A DNA stretch of 64,000 nucleotides from Gloeophyllum trabeum ATCC 11539 (lineage: Eukaryota; Basidiomycota; Agaricomycetes; Gloeophyllales; Gloeophyllaceae): the NCBI RefSeq assembly GCF_000344685.1, contig NW_006920410.1, positions 3,625,634-3,689,633 of the forward strand. The letters run 5' to 3'. A program made the translations under genes and the position numbers. Below the pieces are notes generated by a model. That model was not told where the DNA came from and did no database searches. It was given only the letters and a program-made list of their open reading frames with translations. Below, piece by piece: positions 1-11,186 of this stretch (its first letter is position 1; every line of letters begins with the position of its first letter).

Positions 1-560
1 GCGGGCCCTCCGCCTGCGTTTTCGGATTCTTCTTCTGCTTCTTCTTTGGCGGAGGGGCACTCGCAGGCGTCGGCGCAGAGGCCTCACTGCTCCCTACGCT
101 CGCCGCAAGGGCCGCGCACTCTACACCCACCACAGTCGGCAGACGCGTATAGATGGCGTTCGAATGTCAGAAGACAACACCACCACCAAGACGCCACGGA
201 TTTACGTACTAATCTGCTCACTCTCGTACATCCCCTTCAGCTCTCTGACACAACCCTCCAGCTCCAGCGCACGCCGTAGCCACGCATCGGCCCCCTTCCC
301 CTGCCCCGCGCTCGGGAACTTCTCGCACAGGTCGAGCACGTACTCTGCCTCCCCTCTAATGACGCACTGTCCCCCCCTCAACAGTGAGTACTGGAAAACG
401 CACCTGCGAGACCCATGGCAGCAGGCTTGTACTTCAACGCGACAAACGCCTTCCGATTTCGACGCGCATCACATCAGAAAGCCCCCGCACCATGCTCGAC
501 GCAAAGACGTACGATGGCGATGCGCACCCGCGCGGCGTCGGTCGCTTGTGCAGGTGCCAT
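1..560 (-). CDS. hypothetical protein, 3' end beyond the window
   Basis: The ATG at 558-560 starts MAPAQATDAARVRIAI. A GTACGT intron then leads to AFVALKYKPAAMGLAEYVL, and the next exon reads DLCEKFPSAGQGKGADAWLR and ends near YESEQ. A third exon, reached through a GTACGT donor near 206, is Ala/Ser/Pro-rich and ends in a lysine-rich stretch (PPPKKKQKKNPKTQ) that runs off the window. Three exons with matching phases and canonical splice ends argue for a real gene. The middle part looks helical, and the lysine run could be a nuclear signal. I do not recognise the family. The gene lies downstream of, and in the same direction as, the PHD gene. Confidence 0.5.
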
Positions 561-1043
561 ATTATATCAACGCAGCTAGATTGTTGTCGCGCAGGGAATA
601 GACTAGTAGGACCAGAGCAGTGTAGTGCAAGATGCGCGTCGCGTAAGAAAGTCGCTACCTCCATCGACGCGTGCAGTCACGCCGTGACCAACGCGTCTCT
701 CTTTGTTCCTCCTAATCCTGCGACTCCTACTCCCTCCGTCCGACTGGCTTCATTGACCACTCAGACATTGCAAACTTGGAGGACAATCACAGTAACAATG
801 TATGCATAGACATCAGACAGCGGTAACAGGTAGGCAGGGGGTAACGCGGCGGCGAAGAGACATAATACTACACACAGGCTCTACTAAAGCAACATCCGCC
901 TATCGGCGCGGGCATACGAGTAAGTAAATTAGTACGTGAACGAAGTTATCGTGAATCGCAGGCTGATCAGGGCTGCAGACCTGCAAGTCAAGTCGCGCGC
1001 AGTTCAATCCAAATCCCAAGCTCAACCACGCCGGAGACTGACC
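561..1043. other. intergenic spacer between two minus-strand genes
   Basis: This should hold the 3' untranslated region of the PHD gene and the promoter of the truncated hypothetical gene. I see no conserved protein, RNA gene or repeat. The short open frames overlapping it show no family resemblance. Confidence 0.5.
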
Positions 1044-2882
1044 TCACCGCTCCAGCTCGCCCCTCCCGCCCGAGCTCCTCCTCACCGGCGACTCGTCCTG
1101 CGCAGCGAGCACACTCGCGCGCACCGGCGTCCCCCACCCATCTCCGCCCGAGAACGTCAGCGCCCTTCCACCAAGCCCAAACCCGCGCCCGGGCGTCTGG
1201 AACAGCGCATACCGCCCATCTCCGCGGCTCGGCGTCACCGCCGGGTCGAACACCTCCCTCTCCCTCTCCTTCAGCGGCGAGCTCGAAAGAAAGTTCGGCG
1301 TCGCGAACATATTCCGCGTGGCGCGCGAGAACGGCGTCGCCGGGTCCTTCCCCGGGCTGCTGCCCCACGCGCTCGACGGCGGCACGCGGAAGCTGAACGC
1401 CTCCGCGAGCGGCGACTCTTGCACCGACGCGTCGTAGAACAGCGGGTCACGCGGCGTGCGCGGCGCTGCCCGTTCCTCCGAGGGCACCAGGGTCGGCTCC
1501 GACGACGGGATCAGCTCCGGCGAGGGCGTCCGCTCGCACTTTGGGCAGTACCACGCCGCGTCCGCCGACCCGAGGTCGTCGACGCTGTGCAGCCCGACGC
1601 AGCTTAGGTGGTACCAGCGGTCGCACCGGTCGCACTGGACCGCCTCCTCGCCGTCGTTTCGCCCGTGACACACGCACGATATGGTGCTGTCGTCGTCGTC
1701 CTCTTCTCGCTCCGCCTCGGTTTCTGGATGGTCGAGGCGGTACCGCAGCCTTCGCGCCGCCTTCTTCGAGAGCAACGCCGCCCGTGCGTCCGCAGGCCCG
1801 CTAGGTAAGTACACGCTCCCCTTGACCAGCCGACCCCCGCCCGGATTCGCGTGCAGGGGCACCATCTTCCCCCGGCCCATGCGTGCGCGCTTCGGCGGCC
1901 CGTCCTCCACCTGCCCCCACGCCGACGGCTCCTCGTCCGACCCGCTCTCCTCGTCGCCCGAGTCGCGCTCCAGGAACTCCGCTATGCGCCGCAGCCGCTC
2001 CTCCTCCTCCGCCTGGTTCGCCAGCACGCGCTCCCGGAGCCGCACCGACCACGGGAACTGCAGGTCGGGCCAGTTCGGCCCTACTATCGGTGCAGGGGCC
2101 GCCCGAGTGCTCCGCTTCCCCCCAGGAGACTCGGTAGGATGCGCACCAGTCGCCTGCCGCCGCCGGTTCTTCTTGCGCTTCCGCGGCGTGTCGTCGTCCG
2201 CCAGGCCGTCCTCTGGGGACACGTCCAGCAGCACCCGGCCCTTGCCCTCCAGATACACCGGCATGAGCTTCCTCCGCAGATTCGTCAGGGACTCGTACGT
2301 CTGGAACGCAGCCAGCCTCTTTCGCTTCTTCGCCTCTCGCTCGTCCGCGGGCGTCTCGGGGATCCTAGAAGGACCGGGCTGATCTGGTGTCGAATGCTGC
2401 AGCCACGCGAGCGTGTGTTCGCTGAGGGGCGACGAGCGGTCTTTGCCCGGCGTCCGTAGGACGTCGTATCCGGGACCGCTCCCGTACTTGGGGTACCCCC
2501 CAGCCATCAGGCTCTCCTCGAAGCTCTCTTCAGACGTTTCCTGGAACAGCTGGATCCGCCTGCCTTTAGTCGGGCTGTCCGCGATGCCCAGCCCTGCATG
2601 TGGCGCGCCACTCTGTTCTCCAAGTTGCAAGATATCGCTTGAAGATGTTCGTTCCATACGCTTGAGATACGGTGGCCGCCGAGCTTCCAATACGGCTTCA
2701 GAATCCTGGGTAGCCTCGCCACGCAGGTACTCCATTCGCAGAGCTTGCAGACGCTCGGACTCTGCCCTCGCAGAAGACTCGCGGCCCACAGGACGCGCGG
2801 TGAAGACGTCATCCGGGTCCAACGAAAACGCGGGAGGTGAGACAGAACGTTGTGATCGGCTTGCGATGGACAGCTTCTCCAT
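1044..2882 (-). CDS. PHD-finger protein, probable chromatin reader
   Basis: This is an uninterrupted 612-codon frame from an ATG at 2880-2882, which is unusual here because neighbouring genes have many introns. A C4HC3 PHD finger lies at about residues 403-451: CVCHGRNDGEEAVQCDRCD, then WYHLSCVGLHS, and finally WYCPKCER. PHD fingers typically bind histone H3 tails. The rest is low in complexity and rich in Ser, Pro, Arg and acidic residues. It includes a basic stretch (PRKRKKNRRRQ) that could be a nuclear signal. The frame stays open upstream of this ATG without another ATG being obvious, and a TATA-like TTATATCTATT lies just beyond at about 3000-3010, so I take 2882 as the start. Its partner complex cannot be told from the sequence. 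Confidence 0.8.
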   Translation of the reverse strand: MEKLSIASRSQRSVSPPAFSLDPDDVFTARPVGRESSARAESERLQALRMEYLRGEATQDSEAVLEARRPPYLKRMERTSSSDILQLGEQSGAPHAGLGIADSPTKGRRIQLFQETSEESFEESLMAGGYPKYGSGPGYDVLRTPGKDRSSPLSEHTLAWLQHSTPDQPGPSRIPETPADEREAKKRKRLAAFQTYESLTNLRRKLMPVYLEGKGRVLLDVSPEDGLADDDTPRKRKKNRRRQATGAHPTESPGGKRSTRAAPAPIVGPNWPDLQFPWSVRLRERVLANQAEEEERLRRIAEFLERDSGDEESGSDEEPSAWGQVEDGPPKRARMGRGKMVPLHANPGGGRLVKGSVYLPSGPADARAALLSKKAARRLRYRLDHPETEAEREEDDDDSTISCVCHGRNDGEEAVQCDRCDRWYHLSCVGLHSVDDLGSADAAWYCPKCERTPSPELIPSSEPTLVPSEERAAPRTPRDPLFYDASVQESPLAEAFSFRVPPSSAWGSSPGKDPATPFSRATRNMFATPNFLSSSPLKEREREVFDPAVTPSRGDGRYALFQTPGRGFGLGGRALTFSGGDGWGTPVRASVLAAQDESPVRRSSGGRGELER

Positions 2883-4289
2883 AAAGGGCGAGGACAGTTG
2901 CGACTGGCCGGCGGTCTCGCCGGAATGAGCGGAACGTGGGGAGGAGATGATTGCGGCGGGCGCGAGAGGTGTGGAGCTGCCTTCTGATCTGGATCTGAAT
3001 AGATATAAGGGCGGTCCTATTGATAAGATGGGCTACACGTACAGGTGTAGCGGCTCAGGCGTTGGAATCTGGTCCATTCGTATGTTCGGACTGCAAGGAG
3101 GTAAGTATTGCACAGACCATGATTTGGGCTAAATGTCTTACGGTGAGGAAGGTCGGGGGATTTGAGGGGCTGGCGGGCTACGAGAAGATTAACGTCGGTG
3201 GACGCACCGAGACGTGGGATCGCCTTACCTCGAGTCGGGGGTGACAATCTGTTGCATACGGGACTTGCTGCCATCGCTACTGGGATGTTCAATCCGACCA
3301 GCAGGGACGATGAAAAGCACCACACTTACAATACAGGATGCGGGGGACGCCGTGATAATGGAACGGGCGCAACTAGAGGTGCTTGGTGGTGGGATCTACG
3401 CTGTGTGAGTTCGCAGCTTTATTGATATGGGTCATCAGAATCGTGCACCTGTTCAGGATAGGTGACTCCGGCGACGCACGGCCGCCGTTGGGGAGGTGCA
3501 TATGTCCGGGGCTAGAGAAAGTCGACGTTAGCAAGTTGAGTACAGGTTACGAATCCCTTCTCCTATGTGGCAGTCTATGGCTCCTCCCCCAGCACAACCA
3601 TCTCTGAAACATATGCCATCAAAATCCTTCACCCCGTCCTTATATCCTTCATCCCAGGTCGCACACTAAGCAGCCGATCAGACAGACGTACCTCTGAGGC
3701 GTTGGCAGGTGCGTAGACTGCTTGTATACGTTGAACCCGAAGGGTGGGAGCAGGCCGCCCGTGCTGCTGCCATTGTGAATGAACAGGTGAGCGTTTCCGA
3801 TCTAGCATCTGAGACAAACCTGGAACCGGCGACATTCTGCTCGCTGGAGTCCAAGTCCACTGTACGCAATGTTGGGGTCAGCATCTCAGGACTATGCCCA
3901 GCTAGAGAGTCGCTGGACTGCGTGGAAAAGCCAGCGATGGTCGTATCAGAGACATTCGGATCCGCGCTGGTTGAGATAGACAACGTGGTGCCCTCCTGAG
4001 AAAGGACGCTCATTCCCGTGCGTGGACGAACAAAGGTTGTGTGGCTTGGTCGATGAATAAAGTAGAAAGGGTTTCGCAATATTTGGGAGGAAAAGAGAGC
4101 CAGCAACGAGTGATCGGAGGACTTCAAGCCATGCAATGAAGATCGCACTCGCCACTTGTCCGAATTTGCGCCCACTCATTTGCTGACGTAAGAATCAAAA
4201 TGCGCGCGTTCGCCGTTCACAGGACCCCGGGGATCGCCTCTCCGTCATCATGGACTGCTGGCACTGCTTCTTCGTGCTTTCTTACTAGG
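2883..4289. other. 1.4 kb divergent intergenic region, possible small gene
   Basis: This separates the PHD gene (-) from Dnmt2 (+). A TATA-like motif near 3000-3010 fits the PHD promoter. Between about 3680 and 4180 both strands stay open: a Ser/Thr-rich minus frame (MSVLSQEGTTLSISTSADPN from about 4012) and a plus frame at 3709-3999. Neither resembles a family I know and I could not link either into a convincing spliced gene. A small species-specific gene here is possible but not supported. Confidence 0.3.
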
Positions 4290-5742
4290 ATGGAGGATAT
4301 GAACGTCCTCGAGTTCTACTCTGGGATAGGTATAGTTCACTGTGTTTTTCACTGACCTGATACAACTGCGATACAGGTGGTCTTAGAGCGGCCTTTGAGC
4401 GTAGTTCTGCGACCGGTCGCATCGTACAATCGTTTGATTGGGATCAGGCAGCTCGTCAGGTGTATGAAAGCAACTATGGACCTGGCTCAGTTCAACAGGT
4501 TTTCATGTCTTAGCAGGATGAGTCAAAGGCGATGCTAATCCATTTTTCACTGTGACTAAGGTCGACATCGGGACGCTGAGTGCATCCCAACTGCCTCCCT
4601 CGGAATTGTGGCTGCTTTCTCCTTCATGCCAACCTTACACTGTCCTAAACCCTGACGGGAAAGGTGAAGGAGACCCACGAGCAAAGTCATTTCTCCACCT
4701 AGTCGATAATGTCCTCCCGGAGCTGGCACGGTTGGGAAGATTACCCAGGTATTTGCTGATCGAAAATGTGGCGGGCTTCGAGGTACTTGGTACTTTGTCT
4801 CTGTCCCGTCTGCACATGTCCGAAATTCTGTGCTCGCAAGTCCTCTACTACAAGACAGAAGCTCCTATCAACCTTTCAAGGTTTGGACTACTCAGCACTA
4901 GAAGTCCTGCTAACTCCCCTTCAATTCGGTATACCCAACTCTCGACTACGCTACTATTGCTTGGCCAAGCTTTCACCCCTGCGCTTTGCGCATATGAACA
5001 ATACGTCAGAGGCGCATGTATGGCGACACATACCTGGGCAAGGCGAAGACTGGAAAGATCCGCGAGACTCTACCGTGCCAGCGTCTGGTTGTGAGGTTCG
5101 GCTCTACCTAGACGAGCCCGAAGCCATCCAGGGCGAATCACCCTACAGGATCCCGGACAAGGTGCTGATGAAATGGGGCCATCTCTTTGACATCGTGAAA
5201 CCCTCGTCACGGCGTACTTGTTGCTTTACCAGGGGTTATTATATTACTCGTAAACCAAATCTTCACGGGCGGTTGATGATTTTGTCTTGCAGGCTACACC
5301 CACTTGGTGGAACGTGCCGGATCCATACTACAAACCAACGAATCACTAGACGTATGTCCCTATCATTGACATTGATATTGCGCCCTAGACCACGTCCATA
5401 TAGACCACCACAATCTTCAATGAGTTCCTGTCAGCGAAATCACTCTCGCTTGATACTCCCCACCCTTCCACGGATCCCCTCAGCATTTTGCGTCCGCTCG
5501 GTCTGCGATACTTCTCTCCCACGGAGCTCCTTCGACTGTTCTGCTTCCTCCCTCCCGCCGCTCATGACACGACCACCTCTCAGGAAGCCCAGACAACATT
5601 TAAATGGCCGTTGAATACCTCCACAAAGACCAAGTATCGGTTGATTGGGAATAGTGTGAATGTCGAGGTAGTACGGAGGCTCATCAATTACTTAGTCCTG
5701 GAACCACCAGTAGAAAAGATACAGCCCATGATGGCCACATGA
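4290..5742 (+). CDS. TRDMT1: tRNA (cytosine-38-C5)-methyltransferase, Dnmt2 family
   Basis: The family transfers methyl from S-adenosylmethionine to C38 of tRNA-Asp. The ATG at 4290 gives MEDMNVLEFYSGIGG (motif I, SAM site, split by an intron after GIG). The exons that follow carry FDWDQAARQVYESNYG, then the catalytic-cysteine loop LLSPSCQPYT, and LLIENVAGFE (motif VI). Next come FGIPNSRLRYYCLAKL (motif VIII), the Dnmt2-typical RRTCCFTRGYTHLVERAG across an intron, and finally YRLIGNSVNVEVVRRLINYL. At least five short introns are needed. Compared with animal Dnmt2 the second proline of PPCQ is serine here; a P-S-C arrangement is also known from fission yeast Pmt1. All other motifs are present, so I expect an active enzyme. 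It converges with the thiolase gene. Confidence 0.93.
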
Positions 5743-5956
5743 TACATCGGATTACACTCACCACTATCTTTGAATCTCCATGATCACGCAGACTCACCCA
5801 ACTGCTCAACTGCTCCTCGATGGTATATTCCGCATGCATCCTCTGCGTGCGTGATACTTAGCTATGGTACATTGTACAACAGATGCAAGCGTAGATCATC
5901 AACGAGGCCTTCCGATCTCGGCTATCCGCACACCCTCCTCATAGAACAATCGAATC

Positions 5957-7979
5957 TCAGAGTTTTGCGTGTTCCAAGACATAGGTGGACGTCTCCCTCG
6001 CCTTAACTTTGTCGACGTCTTTCCGCGTGATAGACTTACACTCATGCGCATGGTTATAGCCCAACCTACATGATAGCATTCGATTTATTAGTTTAATACC
6101 ATCCGTCACGAGGACAATGTACTCACCTCTGTCTACCGTCGGTCCCTCCCTCCTTGTAGAATTCTGGTCGCCGGAGCAAACTAACAACGACTGCCCCGCC
6201 GATACCGATGTTATGCACCATGCCATACTTGCCTCGCTTGTCCTGGACGTCGAACAGACCCGGCGCCTGCATGGGCCCTGCCCCTACATGCAAGAGTCCC
6301 CTGTTGAGAACGAGTAGGCTTATACGCAGAGACCTGCTTACAGTTACGCAGTTGCACTACGGAAACAATCGTCATGAATATTGCCGATATCCTCCAGAAA
6401 TAGCTTAGAGCTTACTGGTGATGTAGAAATGCATCCCAAGCCCCGTCGCTCCCAGTGGGTGACCCTTGGCTTCCAAACCGCCACTAGGATTGACAACCCA
6501 TTTGCCGCCGTACTACATACGAGTCAGAATCCGTCGAACCGTCGAGACATTCTTAGTCCTACCGTATTGTCTCCGCGCTCTACAAGCTTGTGTGCTTCCC
6601 CGGTCGTACAAAGCCGCAAGGCGTCATATGTTATAAGCTTGTCAACCCATCGACGTCAGCCTGAGCCCTTGCGGCTTTAAGCCTCAATCGTAAAAACAGG
6701 CTTACCTCGTTCGAGGCAAAGCAATCGTGGACTTCAATTACTCCCACCTGGTCCCTGCCTTCGCCCACCCCGAAGCCGGCTTGCTGGAAGGCCTTGTCTG
6801 CGCAGGCTCTAGTCATGCCGAAGCCGATAACGTCCATGGCGCTTCTGGTATCAAAGGCTGTGGGGTAGTCGGTGGTGAGTGCCTGCCCGACGATTTCAAT
6901 CGCCTGGTTCTCCAATCCGTGCTTGTGGACGAAGTCTTCAGATGCTACAATGCAACAAGCAGCACCGTCCTGTCAAGTGGGTGAGATGCACCTTAGCATG
7001 CACGGCGACTTATGCGCGAGACAAACGTACAGACGTCGGACTGCACATTAGTTTCGTTAGCTGCTTCGTGATCTTGGGGGCCTGTAGCACCTGTTCTTTC
7101 GTCCATCCATTCCTGAACTGTGCATACGGATTATTCGTAGAGTGCTTGTGATTCTTTGCCGCTTCACAGGATGCACGTTAACGTACGGGCCATACATGAC
7201 TCTATACAGACACACTCACCGATCTGAGCCAAATGGTCAATATTGGCTCCATACTTATCAAAATACTCCTGGCCAGCATTCGCAAACATCCTCGGTGCGC
7301 CAGGCCCAAAGTTCGCGCCAGCACTCATGCCCTCCTCGAGCTCCTGCGACCTCTGATTGAACAGCACTGTCGGGGATTCACGGTCCTTGTACACCGTGCC
7401 CAGGCTACCCGGGTTCATCCGCTCGAACCCGAGGGCGAGGGCGCACTCGACGAGGCCACCCTTGACCAGGTTATTCGCCTGGAAGAGGGCGGTGCTGCCG
7501 GTGGAACAATTGTTGTTCACGTTCGCGATGGGGATGCCGGTCATCCCGAGAGGGTAGAGTGCGCTCTGTGGGCGATCAGCATGACATAGGACTTCGAGGC
7601 ATGTCTGCCTTCCTTGTGCATACCTGACCAGCGGTAGAATCGCCGTATACGTACCCTACGAAGGCGGCTTCGACAGCATCATATGTAATACCTATAGCAC
7701 GGATTCAACGGCCAGCGAGACGGGCGGCCTTTGAATGACCGGTCCTTCAACACTTACCGGCGTCAAGCAGCGCTTTCGTGGCAGCTTCCAAGCCCATCTG
7801 CATCATAAGAATTAGCCTTCGCCGTATCGCACGGAAGATCAACTTGCTTCATTCGTGGTCCTCAAACCACGGGGCTGCAAACTATAAATCAGGGAGGCAC
7901 AAAGTTGTCGATACGGACGGTTCTCTACCTTAATGAAAGCCGTGCATCCTACTCCAATAATGAACGATCGCCGTCCCAT
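5957..7979 (-). CDS. peroxisomal SCP2/SCPx-type acyl-CoA thiolase
   Basis: A thiolase of the sterol-carrier-protein-x type, expected to cleave 3-oxoacyl-CoA in peroxisomal beta-oxidation. The ATG at 7977-7979 starts [18 protein letters not shown] 27-bp microexon (PRGLRTTNE, 7848-7874) follows, then [14 protein letters not shown]. The nucleophile loop is [18 protein letters not shown]; later come [31 protein letters not shown] (His motif) and [17 protein letters not shown]. The C-terminus is [13 protein letters not shown], reading TYVLEHAKL, and its last three residues AKL form a type-1 peroxisomal signal. The intron at 7798-7847 is GC-AG (donor gcaagt). No separate SCP2 lipid-transfer domain follows, so this is the thiolase-only form. 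At least six introns are needed. Confidence 0.9.
7798..7847 (-). other. GC-AG intron in the thiolase gene
   Basis: A 50-bp intron with donor gcaagt and acceptor gcag, phase 0, joining ACG AAT GAA to ATG GGC TTG. No GT donor restores the conserved frame [19 protein letters not shown]. Confidence 0.75.
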
Positions 7980-8261
7980 CGTCTCCTTCAGACAAACAAA
8001 ATCGAGAATCCAGCGGGAGGAGACAAGGAGGAATGCAAGCTCGGCTATCGTATAACCGGTGTCTTACCCCAGATGATCGAGCGCTTACAGACACCGAGTG
8101 CGGGGTAAAAGGCGGTGAACAACACATGGCTGGGTAGCAGCTCAGAGCAGGGCAATGGATGCCAAAAAAGCAACCAAGAGGGGTCACAGTATACATACAG
8201 GGAAGGGCGCATAAACGACAGTAATGAAATCGACCATTCCAGTAGAAAACAGTACCACCAT

Positions 8262-9570
8262 TCACTCCTCGTCCTCCTCGGAATCATCGTCCTCTGCCTC
8301 TTCCAACCATTTCAAGAACGGCTCGCTCGCCTTGCGGACCTTCTTACTGATGTCCTTGTCAACATACTTCTTGCTGACGTGCGTACCCCACTGGGTAACG
8401 ACTTCCTCCTCGATGATGTCCGCTTGGTACAACTCCATGAGGATCTTGGGTACCGCAGGAATCAGGTCAGGCTGGTCGACGCCGACGAAGCGCTCGATGC
8501 CGCCCAAGAGGGACTTCTGGTGCTTCTCGGACGTCACCATCTGCATCATGCCATTAGTATCCGGTGCTTCACAAGAGCGCAGTGATCTCACCTTCACAAA
8601 CATGGGGATGTACGTCGGTAGCTCCTTCAGGATATCGGCAGTGAAGAGGGTCTGGGCAAGAACCTGAACAGTCTTGTGCTTCTTCTCAATACCGAGGTCC
8701 TGGGCCTTCTTGTAGACCTGTACAGGCCCGGCATCCCTATTCTCCTTCGCCCAATTCCCAAGCTGAGAGTAGGGGTTATCAGCACCCTCGTCACTCTCGT
8801 CATCGCCGGCGGCTAATACGGCGTTGGCCATGCTGGCCTCCAGAGCTTTCATACGCTCTTTCACAGCAGCCTCTGACGTGTCGACAGACCAATCCTCGTC
8901 CTTGATGGCGGCTGCGTCGGCATCGAGCTCCGCCGCCTCGGCCTTGATACGCTTAGTCAACTCGTCGTCGCTCTCTGCGCCTACCTCGCCGTCACCCTCG
9001 GCATGACCATTGGTCTCTGCCTCGTTATTGGGGGTAGGGCTGTCCGACGACGCCTTCTTCTTGCTCTTCTTCGGGTTCTTGGGTGGGTTCTTCAAGATGA
9101 ACGTAGTGAGCTTATGGCGCATGTCGACGCCGCTGCGCTCGCCGCAGGCCTTGCAGTCGCGGATGATGTCGTCGTTCTTGGTGATGATGAGGTTCGTCTC
9201 GGGGTTCTTGCACGCCTTGCACAGCACGAACTTGTCGATGAAGGCGTCCAGGAGCTCGCGCAGCTTGGCGGCGTCGTGGGCGCCGTTGACAATGTAGCGG
9301 TCGGACTTCTCGTCGAACGACGTCTGGGCGCCTAGTTCGCAACCGAAGAACTTGGTGGGGTACGAGGGAGGGCGACTCAGTGCACGGGCGACGTCGGACA
9401 TGTTCGGGATGACGGTCTTGATACCATTGCCTTTGCCCTCGATCTTGGTCATGAGCAGGGGCATGCTACGAGAACGTCAGCATGTGCAGGAAGGAGGGTA
9501 ATCATGCCTCTTACCGGTAGCGGTAGAACTTGTCATCGACATCGCGACGAATGTTGACAATGGTAGCCAT
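8262..9570 (-). CDS. TIF5: translation initiation factor eIF5
   Basis: This is the GTPase-activating factor for eIF2 in the 43S preinitiation complex. Exon 1 (ATG at 9568-9570) encodes MATIVNIRRDVDDKFYRYR. After a short intron the frame continues MPLLMTKIEGKGNGIKTVIP, where the N-terminal arginine of DKFYRYRMP is the arginine-finger region. A zinc ribbon follows (CKACKNPETN then DCKACGERSG). The middle is rich in Lys and acidic residues. The C-terminal W2/HEAT domain ends in the aromatic-acidic box FLKWLEEAEDDDSEEDEE that binds eIF2-beta and eIF3. A 51-bp in-frame intron (8541-8591) interrupts YIPMFVK / MVTSEKHQKS; read through, it would add 17 residues. The gene is in tandem with the thiolase and head to head with SMN. 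Confidence 0.96.
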
Positions 9571-9979
9571 ATTGGGCGAATTTTAGCGCTGCAAGACAGT
9601 CAATATACCGAACGGCATCTTCTCCAGCAGCATAGCAGACACTCACAGTACTGATCAGTGGATTACGGTGGAACAAGTGTTCGTCCTTCGGTATAGCGGA
9701 TGAAGTTCGAAGCATGAATCCTCTGCTGTTGCAGTGGACGCGGGCTGTATGACAAGTGTAGGGCGAAATGGTGGACAGAGTCAGGACTGACAGCGACGGC
9801 GGCGGCGAGGCAGGGGGCGGCGAAGGTGGTGGTAGCGGTGAAAGAGCGAAATTTTGGCTGAGGCGCATTTGAGTGGGCGCACGGCTGTGACCGGCTTTAC
9901 GCTGACCAAGCGAGGCCTCCCACACTGCGTAACGCCCTCGGCCAACGTTTCTCCCTATTATTATCCCCTGCTCAGCACG
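9571..9979. promoter_or_regulatory. shared eIF5 / SMN promoter region
   Basis: The 409 bp lie between the divergent start codons of eIF5 (-) and SMN (+). I see no other coding sequence with family resemblance, and no clear TATA box. A purine-rich stretch (gcggcggcgaggcaggggg) sits near 9800-9820. Confidence 0.5.
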
Positions 9980-10885
9980 ATGCGTCCGGTGGTAAGGTAC
10001 GACGACATTGCGGGCGATGCGCGCGCGCCCGAGCCGTCTGGCAGCGCGCCCGCGAGGAAGCGCACGAAGACTCAGGCGAGCGAAACGTTCGGACATTCCC
10101 AGAAGTCTGTCCAGCACTGGGATGACCCTGGTACCACTTCGCAGGCCATGAACTACGATGAAGAGGACGCCCCCGATACCCAGGATGGTTTCGAGGAGAG
10201 CCGGCAGCTGACGCACGAGGAGATATGGGACGACTCTGCGTTGGTGGACGCATGGAATGCTGCGAACGAGGAATATGAGGTGCGCAGCCTTTGCTCCCTC
10301 TGTTGTGCATACTGAATGATCCTTCTCGAAGGCTTTGAATGGCCCCGACAAAAGCTGGAAGAAGGATCCTGTATTCAAATCGCCCTTGTGCGTATGCGTG
10401 ATTCAATATATTTGTTGTACACCGCTCACGCTCGTGTTAGGTGGTACAACACACCCGCTATCCAAAAGACCCCACAAGCAGGGCCGTCATCTCCTAATAA
10501 AAGGACGAAGACTAAGACAGCACCAGCAGATGACTCTCAGCCTCTAAACTTTGAAAATTTTGTCCCCAACCACGACCCCTCATTAGCTGCCAATGGGGCG
10601 GGCCCAACCTACGCGTCGCCAGGAATAGTAGGGCAGGACGAAGCCTTCACTCGGGCTGTTGAAGCATCATACTGGTCAGGATACTGGACAGCTGTTTACC
10701 ATGTGCGTGTCAGCCTCGAGGCGTCATTGGGAGTCGGAACTGACGTTGCACCACAGTACCACCGACATATGCCCACGGGCAGAAACACAGAAGGTGAGGA
10801 CGAACAAGAAGAGGTAACCGCAGAGGTAGAAGATGGAATGGTTGCAGAGGAGGACGGGGATGACATGATATCAACTCAAAGGTGA
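9980..10885 (+). CDS. SMN1: survival motor neuron (SMN) protein, Tudor-less fungal form
   Basis: SMN oligomerises and, with Gemin2, helps load Sm rings onto spliceosomal snRNAs. The ATG at 9980 gives MRPVVRYDDIAGD. Residues near 75-95 read EEIWDDSALVDAWNAANEEY, which is the Gemin2-binding helix. After a short intron comes ALNGPDKSWKKDPVFKSPLW. The conserved C-terminal YG-box is AFTRAVEASYWSGYWTAVYH, and a last exon adds an acidic tail ending MISTQR. No Tudor domain lies between the two ends, as in fission yeast Smn1. Introns are at 10280-10331, 10388-10440 and about 10702-10757, all with consistent phase. Intron-rich genomes such as this keep SMN while budding yeast lost it. Confidence 0.88.
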
Positions 10886-11186
10886 CAATGGCTCCTGATC
10901 TCTGTGTTTTGCTCGATCTCCCGTAAGACGTGTCTACTGTACAAATGTCAGTAAAATCCGAAACTTCGCGCGTCCGCTGCGTGTATCTGCCGCAATATGA
11001 TCGTTTTCAAATCTCCAAGCGTGCGCGGGTGCCGCTATATACTTGTCAATCCGTCGTTGAGTTTCATTCAGAATTTGTGGCATCCGCCACCAAGTCACGT
11101 GGTCGCGTCTGCAACACGCGCGCTGCATTTGTCTCAAGTCTGCACCGAGCCTGGTTGTGGCCACTCCTGCTTTACTCCTCCCAGCC
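10886..11186. other. spacer between SMN and NIC96
   Basis: About 300 bp holding the SMN 3' end and the NIC96 promoter. Nothing else recognised. Confidence 0.5.

Noticed and set aside
1681..2459. Long plus-strand frames across the PHD gene
   Set aside because: High-GC antisense shadows of the 612-codon minus frame; no conserved domain.
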